A DNA stretch of 64,000 bases. Source: Clostridium mediterraneense (GTDB lineage Bacteria > Bacillota > Clostridia > Clostridiales > Clostridiaceae). The DNA lies in NCBI RefSeq assembly GCF_900091705.1, contig NZ_LT594784.1, positions 62,001 through 126,000 of the forward strand, read 5' to 3'. Of the stretch, positions 58,594 through 64,000 are shown one piece after another (within the stretch, counting starts at the first letter, position 1; each line of letters opens with the position of its first letter). Under the pieces are notes generated by a model, which was not told where the DNA came from, searched no databases, and saw only the letters and a program-made list of their open reading frames with translations. Made by a program: the position numbers and the translations under genes.

Positions 58594-59109
58594 TTAGTTT
58601 GCTAAAGTAAGTATTATGAGTAAGCTAGAAACTAATAGTAAAATTATTGAGCTACAAATAGTAATAAAAGTTTTTGTGGCAGAATCAGTTTTAAATAGCT
58701 TTTTAATTAAAGTAAAAATACCTATACCAGTAATTCCTCCAATAGTATTAGTAAAAACATCAGTTATATCAGTAGCTCCTAGACCAAAGATATATTGGCT
58801 ACATTCAAAAAATACACTTATTATAGCTATTTTAATAATATTTTTAAATATAGTAGAATTTTTACTTAGTATATTTATATAAATACCCATTGGAATAAAT
58901 AAAATTATATTTCCGATTATATCTAGTTTAATATAGAGACCAATGATAAGGTTATAAAATGGAATTAGATTTATTGATCTAACAGATAATCTATCACTAC
59001 TAAATAATTGTAGTGGAGATACATATTTAAATAAAATAAATTTTAATATAATTAAAAGATAAAATATCAAACCTATAATAAATAAAATATTAATTATTTT
59101 CTTTTTTAT
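58594..59109 (-). CDS. VanZ-like membrane protein, apparent AUA start
   Basis: A 171-aa protein with five membrane segments and the VanZ-like core 'RSINLIPFYNLI', 'DIIGNIILFIPMGIYINIL', 'ECSQYIFGLGATDITDVFTNTIGGITGI'. The expected N-terminus (KKKIINILFIIGLIFYLLII) lies upstream of the first usable start codon (TTG 59070). Its first codon, 7 bases after the strong RBS 'gaggggga', is ATA (59109) where ATG is expected. Either ATA is used, or the start has mutated and translation from TTG gives a shortened protein. VanZ family members relate to glycopeptide tolerance or are of unknown function. Confidence 0.75.
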   Translation of the reverse strand: MKKKIINILFIIGLIFYLLIILKFILFKYVSPLQLFSSDRLSVRSINLIPFYNLIIGLYIKLDIIGNIILFIPMGIYINILSKNSTIFKNIIKIAIISVFFECSQYIFGLGATDITDVFTNTIGGITGIGIFTLIKKLFKTDSATKTFITICSSIILLLVSSLLIILTLAN

Positions 59110-59260
59110 CTTAAGCTCCCCCTCTGAAATATTTTATCAGAATCCTTGATGTTATCCAATTATTGGTAGTGGAATAAGATTTTAAATATATCTATATAAA
59201 TATCAGACTTAGGGATACTAAAAATATAAGAAACAATTTATATTTTAAGGAGACTCTAAA

Positions 59261-60265
59261 ATGGATAAAAGCACTAGAAAATCTAACTTTGAATTACTTC
59301 GTATAATAAGCATGATAATGATTGTTATGCTTCATACACTTGGAAAAGGATCAGCTTTTACTAGCTTTAAATTAACTAGCATTAACTTCTTTATAGTTAA
59401 TATTTTAGAGTCTTTATCTATTGTGTCAGTTAATTGTTATATACTTATTTCAGGTTATTTTGGGGGAGAATCTAAGTTTAGATTTAGGAAACTTGTAGAT
59501 TTATATATGCAAATTTTATTTTATTCTATAAGTATTTCAGCAGTTTTTTGGCTACTTGGAATTTATAAGGTAAATAAGGTTGATATTTATAGAACACTCT
59601 TTCCAATAAGTTTTCAAAACTGGTGGTTTATGAGTATGTTTTTTATTTTATATATGCTTACTCCATATATAAATAAGCTTTTAAAATCACTTTCATTTAA
59701 GGAGTTTAATCTTCTTTTAATTCTTTTAGTAGTTATATTTGTAATATGGCCATCAATATTTGTTTTAAAGCCAGTAGATATAACAGGTGGGTATAGCTTG
59801 TATAATTTTATTTTTCTATATATAGTTGGATTTTATATGAATAAATATCTTAGGAATATAAGTTTAAATAAATATCTTTTAATATCAATATATATACTTT
59901 GCTCCTCATTATTAGCCTTCTTAAATATAAAAGAATCTATAGTTTTAAATAAAAATTATGGAATGTATAGCTATAATTTTATATTAGTATTTATAGCATC
60001 TATAGTATTATTTTTATTTTTTAAAGAGCTTAAAATAAATAATAATAAGATTATTAATAGTTTAGCTGGTTTAACTCTTGGAGTTTATTTAATACATGAA
60101 CATATTTATGTAAGAAGCTTTATATATAAGTTTTTAGGATATAGGAATTATTTTTATGGAGCTTATTTTATAATGGCTACAATACTTATAGTTTTACTTA
60201 TTTACTCAGTTTCATCATTAATAGAATATTTAAGACAGCTTTTATTTTCTTTTAGGTTAAGATAA
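59261..60265 (+). CDS. membrane acyltransferase (Acyl_transf_3 / OafA-like)
   Basis: A 334-aa protein with about ten helices. The family signature 'RKSNFELLRIISMIMIVMLHT' (6-26; catalytic His25 in MLHT) opens the protein, followed by 'NCYILISGYF' and 'SFQNWWFMSMFFILYMLTPYIN'. Such enzymes O-acetylate exported polysaccharides or wall glycans. RBS 'aaggaga' precedes the ATG. The next gene is a soluble acetyltransferase, but separate promoters are likely. Confidence 0.88.
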   Translation: MDKSTRKSNFELLRIISMIMIVMLHTLGKGSAFTSFKLTSINFFIVNILESLSIVSVNCYILISGYFGGESKFRFRKLVDLYMQILFYSISISAVFWLLGIYKVNKVDIYRTLFPISFQNWWFMSMFFILYMLTPYINKLLKSLSFKEFNLLLILLVVIFVIWPSIFVLKPVDITGGYSLYNFIFLYIVGFYMNKYLRNISLNKYLLISIYILCSSLLAFLNIKESIVLNKNYGMYSYNFILVFIASIVLFLFFKELKINNNKIINSLAGLTLGVYLIHEHIYVRSFIYKFLGYRNYFYGAYFIMATILIVLLIYSVSSLIEYLRQLLFSFRLR

Positions 60266-60376
60266 CAATTATTAAAATATTGGACTAATTATAGTTCTTT
60301 TTTATTTATAAATATAATTGCTTAAACAGTATGCTATAATCTCCTTAAAATATAACTTTTAAGGGGATTAATTGCT

Positions 60377-60994
60377 ATGAATGAAAAAGAAAAGATGTTA
60401 AAGGGGTTAATATATAATCCTTCAGATAAAGAATTAGAGGAGCAAAGAATAATAGCTAGACAAACTTCTATTGCTTTTAATAATACTACTGAATATCAAA
60501 AGGATAAAAGATATAATATTTTAAAAGAATTGCTTGGATCAATAGGTGAAAATGTAGAAATGTATCCTAATGTAAATTTTGATTATGGTTGTAATACTTA
60601 TATAGGTGATAATTGCTACTTTAATTTTAACTGCACTATTCTAGATTGTGCAGAAGTTCGTTTTGGGAATAATGTATTTGTTGGTCCTAATTGTTCATTT
60701 TTAACACCAGTACATCCACTTCTTGCTTCAGAGAGAAACTTTAGAGAAGATGAGAATGGCAAAAAATATGTATTAGAATATTGCAAGCCAATTGTAGTAG
60801 AAGATAATGTTTGGTTTGGTGGTGGAGTAATTGTAAATCCAGGAGTAACTATAGGACATGATACTGTTATTGGCTCAGGAAGTGTTGTAACAAGAGATAT
60901 TCCATCAGGAGTAATTGCAGCAGGTAATCCTTGTAGAGTAATTCGTGAAATTACTGAGGCTGATAGAGTATTAACTAATGAAATCTTAATTTAA
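60377..60994 (+). CDS. maltose/galactoside O-acetyltransferase family protein
   Basis: A 205-aa left-handed beta-helix acetyltransferase (Maa/LacA type). N-terminal 'EKEKMLKGLIYNPSDKELEEQR' is the Mac domain; hexapeptide repeats run from about 70 to 190 ('NVNFDYGCNTYIGDNCYFNF'). Catalytic His is in 'TPVHPLLASER'; the end 'VVTRDIPSGVIAAGNPCRVIREI' is typical. It transfers acetyl from acetyl-CoA to sugars. RBS 'aagggga' precedes the ATG. Confidence 0.9.
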   Translation: MNEKEKMLKGLIYNPSDKELEEQRIIARQTSIAFNNTTEYQKDKRYNILKELLGSIGENVEMYPNVNFDYGCNTYIGDNCYFNFNCTILDCAEVRFGNNVFVGPNCSFLTPVHPLLASERNFREDENGKKYVLEYCKPIVVEDNVWFGGGVIVNPGVTIGHDTVIGSGSVVTRDIPSGVIAAGNPCRVIREITEADRVLTNEILI

Positions 60995-60995
60995 T

Positions 60996-61036
60996 AAAAA
61001 GTCCTAATAAGCTTGTTTACTTATTAGGACCTTTTT
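60996..61036. terminator. bidirectional terminator
   Basis: AAAAAGTCCTAATAAG, loop, CTTATTAGGACCTTTTT. The same hairpin occurs at 62116 after the neighbouring paralogue, showing that the duplication included the terminator. Confidence 0.88.
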
Positions 61037-61056
61037 ATTTTTAATATTTTTAAAGT

Positions 61057-62007
61057 TTAATTATCCTTTATACATTGATTTAAAGAAGAATTAGACTGTC
61101 CTCCACCAAATGTAACTAGGCTATTTCCTGATATAAGAAGGCATTGTGGGAAGCGAACATAATTTATAAATTCTTGATTAGTTAATTTTTTAGAGCTTGG
61201 TAAAGCTAATATTAGTTGAACTTGGTCAGCTTTATTATATTTTAAATCTCCATAATAATTATCTTTTGAAAATACGAATAGATACCACATACTTTCTGTT
61301 ACAATATAATAATTAGGATTTTTTACTGTCCAACCATTAAATGAGAAAAGATTTTTAGTTAATATTATTTTCTTACCTTTATATGATTTAGTATAAGCAC
61401 CTTGTCCTACAGCAAAACCTATTTGTTTTCCTACTGTCCATGTACCGAAGTATTTTGAAACTAATTTATTATCATTTGGATGAATTTGATTTTGATTATT
61501 TTTAAATGTTATATATTTTTTATTTACATATCCTGTACCAACATAAGGGTAATATATTTTATATGAATCTCCTTTTTCACCTAATATATTAACTTGTTGC
61601 CCATTATTAATTTGCCATTGTATATTAGGGTTATTTAATGATGTTACAACTGCTGAGTCACTATCTGGTTGAATATTTGTAATATAAGCTATTTTATTTA
61701 CAACACTATTACTTGGGTTTTGAGTTGGATTATTATTTATATTAGTTTGTTTACTTATTGAACTATTATTTGTTGAATTAGTATTATTGCTTGATTGAAT
61801 TTTTGATATTACTAGATATTCTTTAAAAATAAAGCCTATTGTACCATTAATATTAACTTTATACCAATCACCTTGTCTACCTAATAATTTTACTGATGAT
61901 CCATTAGTTAAGGTACTTATAATAGATGAGTTTATTCCAGCAGATTGTCTTAAGTTAACTACTGAACTTACATTTACTATAGAGGCCTCCCCTTGTAAAC
62001 TTAAGCT
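61057..62007 (-). pseudogene. 5'-truncated copy of the 62174 surface protein
   Basis: An open frame of 317 codons without an ATG, GTG or TTG start until residue 240 (61290). It reads from the second SH3 domain onward (GEASIVNVSSVVNLRQSAGI, 'WYKVNINGTIGFIFKEY'), then an Asn/Ser linker, a third SH3 unit and the GTW domain (YFGTWTVGKQIGF, 'LFSFNGWTVKNPNYYIV', 'NSLVTFGGG'), ending NQCIKDN. Signal peptide, first SH3 domain and promoter are gone; the paralogue at 62174 has all of them. The retained open frame suggests a recent event. Confidence 0.82.
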
Positions 62008-62115
62008 TTAAGTGATTACAGCTTTTTAATATATATGTGATTTATTTATCATATTTGTTAATATTTATAAAAGTATATAGATTTGTAATATATTTTTTTA
62101 GTATTAGAAGTAAAG

Positions 62116-62155
62116 AAAAAATCCTAATAAGCTTAAATTACTTACTAGGACTTTT
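62116..62155 (-). terminator. terminator after the 62174 gene
   Basis: TAAAAGTCCTAGTAAG-like arm pairing with CTTATTAGGATTTTTT across a short loop; duplicate of the hairpin at 60996. Confidence 0.78.
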
Positions 62156-62173
62156 ATTTTAAATTATTAAATT

Positions 62174-63808
62174 TTAATACATATCTTTAATATTGTAGTC
62201 TGTTAATTTTAAATTATCTAAAGGAATCCATCCTTCTATTGTCTTTCCGTTTTGATTACTTTCAACATAAACCCAGTTACCTTCAATTTTCTTTGTTACA
62301 GCATTAAAAGATGCAGGAATGCTAGTTTTAGATGAATCAGTATCTGGCTTTGAATAGATATATCCTGCATTTAATGTAGTTGATCCTTTTCCTATATAGT
62401 CACTTAAATCAGGGATTTTAGCTTCCATCTTAATATCTCCTCTTACACATTCATTAAGTGAAGTATTAAGTAGTCCACCTCCAAAAGTTACAAGCTTATC
62501 TCCTGATACCATAACTGGAGTATAATCAAATACTAGGTTTTGAAGCTTTGTCATATAATCTTTATTAGTTACTTTTTCAGAGCTTGGAAGAGCTATTATA
62601 AATTCAACTTCTCCATTTTTATTATATTTTAAATCTCCAAAGTTATCATATTTTGAATTTCCAAAGAAGACTCCTCTATCCTTTGGTACAATATAGTAGT
62701 TAGGGTTCTTTATAGTTCTACCATTAAATGAATATAAATCTTTTGTTATTATAAGTTTTTTACCTTCAAATGATTTAACATAGACATCTTCTCCTATAGT
62801 TGAACCTATTTGTTTTCCTACTGTCCATGTACCAAAGTATTTTGAAAGGAATTTATTATCATTTGGATAAGTCTGATTTTGATTATTTTCAAAAGTTATA
62901 TATTTTTTATTTATATAACCTTGTACATTTTCTGAACCATCTTTATAAACTATTTTATATAAATCACCTTTTTCACCTAATATTTTTACTTGTTGTCCAT
63001 CAAAAACTTTAGATCTATAACCTGTATTATCTATAAAAGGATATTCTGTATTAGGTCCAACATTTGCAATATAAGCTATTTTATTTATTACATTATTATT
63101 TGAATTTTGTGATGTACTGTTATTAGTTCCCTTATTGTCTATGTTTGATTGTGCATTTGAACTGTTAGCTACTGATGATTTATCATTATTATTTTTTGAA
63201 CTTGATGTTGAGTTATTAGCTGATGTATTGTTATTTGATGAATTTATAGCTGTTCCTATATATTCTCCATAGATAAATCCTACTGTTCCATTAGCAGTAA
63301 CTTTAAACCAATCACCTTGTTTAGCTAATAATTTTACCGATTCTCCATTAGTTAATGTACCTATAACAGATGAGTTTATTCCAGCAGATTGTCTTAAATT
63401 AACTACTGCACTTACATTTATTATAGAAGCTTGTCCATCTAAACTTGTTAATTCACAGTTCTCGCAATTTGAAATTATCTTCATATTAGCTGAATCTATG
63501 TATCCAACTGCCCCTGTTTCATGTACCCTTACTTTATAATACCCATTACTACTTCCTAAGATTGTGAGCATTTCACCTGTTGATAGATAAGAATTAACTC
63601 CTTTTCCATTAGAAAATGTATAAAGATTTAATTTATTATTACCATTAATAACTACAGCTTCATTAGTTTTAACAGCTGAATTTGTTTGAGTTAATAATAC
63701 TTTATAATTAGTAGAACTTGTATTTTGATTAGAAGCTAAAGTTGGTGCTGATATAAGAGCACTAACAGTTGCTGTTGCTATTAATCCTAATATAATTTTT
63801 TTCTTCAT
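62174..63808 (-). CDS. large secreted SH3-domain surface protein
   Basis: A 544-aa protein: signal peptide (about 1-25, cleavage near LASNQ), SH3 domain 1 (about 50-112, 'GAVGYIDSANMKII'), SH3 domain 2 (about 128-190, 'VNLRQSAGINSSVIGTL', 'GFIYGEYIG'), Asn/Ser linker (190-240), SH3-like unit 3 (about 245-310), a GTW beta domain (about 323-455, 'YFGTWTVGKQIG', 'LYSFNGRTIKNPNYYI') and a fourth SH3-like unit (about 465-544, 'NAGYIYSKPD', 'WVYVESNQNGKTIEGWIPLDNL'). The SH3 pair is related to, but more divergent than, the 16-28 kb family; the promoter lacks their element. It is probably wall-binding. Confidence 0.82.
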   Translation of the reverse strand: MKKKIILGLIATATVSALISAPTLASNQNTSSTNYKVLLTQTNSAVKTNEAVVINGNNKLNLYTFSNGKGVNSYLSTGEMLTILGSSNGYYKVRVHETGAVGYIDSANMKIISNCENCELTSLDGQASIINVSAVVNLRQSAGINSSVIGTLTNGESVKLLAKQGDWFKVTANGTVGFIYGEYIGTAINSSNNNTSANNSTSSSKNNNDKSSVANSSNAQSNIDNKGTNNSTSQNSNNNVINKIAYIANVGPNTEYPFIDNTGYRSKVFDGQQVKILGEKGDLYKIVYKDGSENVQGYINKKYITFENNQNQTYPNDNKFLSKYFGTWTVGKQIGSTIGEDVYVKSFEGKKLIITKDLYSFNGRTIKNPNYYIVPKDRGVFFGNSKYDNFGDLKYNKNGEVEFIIALPSSEKVTNKDYMTKLQNLVFDYTPVMVSGDKLVTFGGGLLNTSLNECVRGDIKMEAKIPDLSDYIGKGSTTLNAGYIYSKPDTDSSKTSIPASFNAVTKKIEGNWVYVESNQNGKTIEGWIPLDNLKLTDYNIKDMY

Positions 63809-64000
63809 TAGTATATCCTCCCCTATAAGGTAAATCTAACCTATAATTGTAATAAAATAATATTAACACAGGAATTTAGAAGTTCAATATTCGATTAGTT
63901 ACACTTTATCAATAATTATGTAATATTCTTCATATATTTGTTATTATTTATAATAAATATATATTAATAAATACATTATACTGTATATTAATAACAATTT
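63809..64000. other. upstream region of the 62174 gene
   Basis: RBS 'ggggagg' for the gene ending at 63808, and A/T-rich sequence up to the window edge. A short palindrome AGGTAAATCTAACCT lies near 63829. No gene is seen. Confidence 0.5.

Noticed and set aside
61057..61290. Independent 77-aa gene starting at the ATG 61290
   Set aside because: No RBS, and the open frame continues 239 codons upstream with homology to the 62174 protein; it is the tail of a pseudogene.

Overview
The window is strongly AT-rich, uses Clostridium-like ribosome-binding sites (AAGGAGG and variants) and carries gene families typical of Clostridium sensu stricto: a nanE-nanA-transporter-yhcH-nanK-rpiR sialic acid operon, UviB/UviA-like bacteriocin genes, clostridial replication initiators and many secreted SH3 proteins. 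I read it as a Clostridium cluster I organism, possibly near C. perfringens, C. baratii or C. butyricum; the species cannot be fixed from the sequence. No rRNA, tRNA, CRISPR array, integrase, phage structural gene or insertion sequence was recognised.

Layout. 1-4.4 kb (+): a catabolic operon with a GrdB-half protein, glycosylasparaginase, M20 dipeptidase, CutC and a YitT membrane protein, probably for glycosylated asparagine or peptides. 4.4-7.1 kb: small ordinary genes (YdcF, DUF2691-like, GNAT, DUF4318-like). 7.1-10.8 kb (-): four secreted proteins with a shared leader, an Asn/Ser-rich spacer and differing C-terminal domains; a fifth lies at 40.8 kb. 11.1-14.2 kb: a TetR/aldo-keto reductase pair with TetR boxes, a probable type I toxin with a 3'-overlapping antisense RNA, a second orphan copy of that RNA, and a 45-aa membrane peptide. 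15.9-28.2 kb (-): eight paralogues with a near-identical signal peptide plus two SH3 domains and unrelated or shuffled C-termini. Six of them stand behind a promoter element with exactly conserved spacing, and the same element precedes an LprI-like lysozyme-inhibitor gene at 32.4 kb.

25.2-40.2 kb is a plasmid-like bacteriocin/lysis island. It holds a leaderless multidomain lysin, a UviB holin-like protein, two TcdR/UviA-type sigma factors, a RepA_N initiator, the LprI-like protein, a leaderless amidase, GPP34 and MerR-like genes, and an iteron-controlled Rep. Two replication initiators within 7 kb, next to metabolic operons, suggest either a large plasmid or secondary replicon, or an integrated or fused plasmid. 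I infer that the sigma factors drive uviB and the lysin from promoters with a common geometry (AC-N17-CTCT), that UviB releases the leaderless lysins, and that LprI-like and SH3 surface proteins may protect the producer.

40.3-52 kb: an isolated FakA C-terminal domain, GNAT, a NUDIX pseudogene, Dps, DUF3784 and SdpI-like membrane proteins, then the complete sialic acid operon with its RpiR regulator and operator-like palindromes. 52-64 kb: two paralogous membrane proteins flanking an MFS transporter whose promoter carries three identical-type palindromes, two paralogous lipoproteins, a pentapeptide-repeat protein, VanZ-like protein, two acyltransferases, and another SH3 surface protein (544 aa) with a 5'-truncated pseudogene copy beside it.
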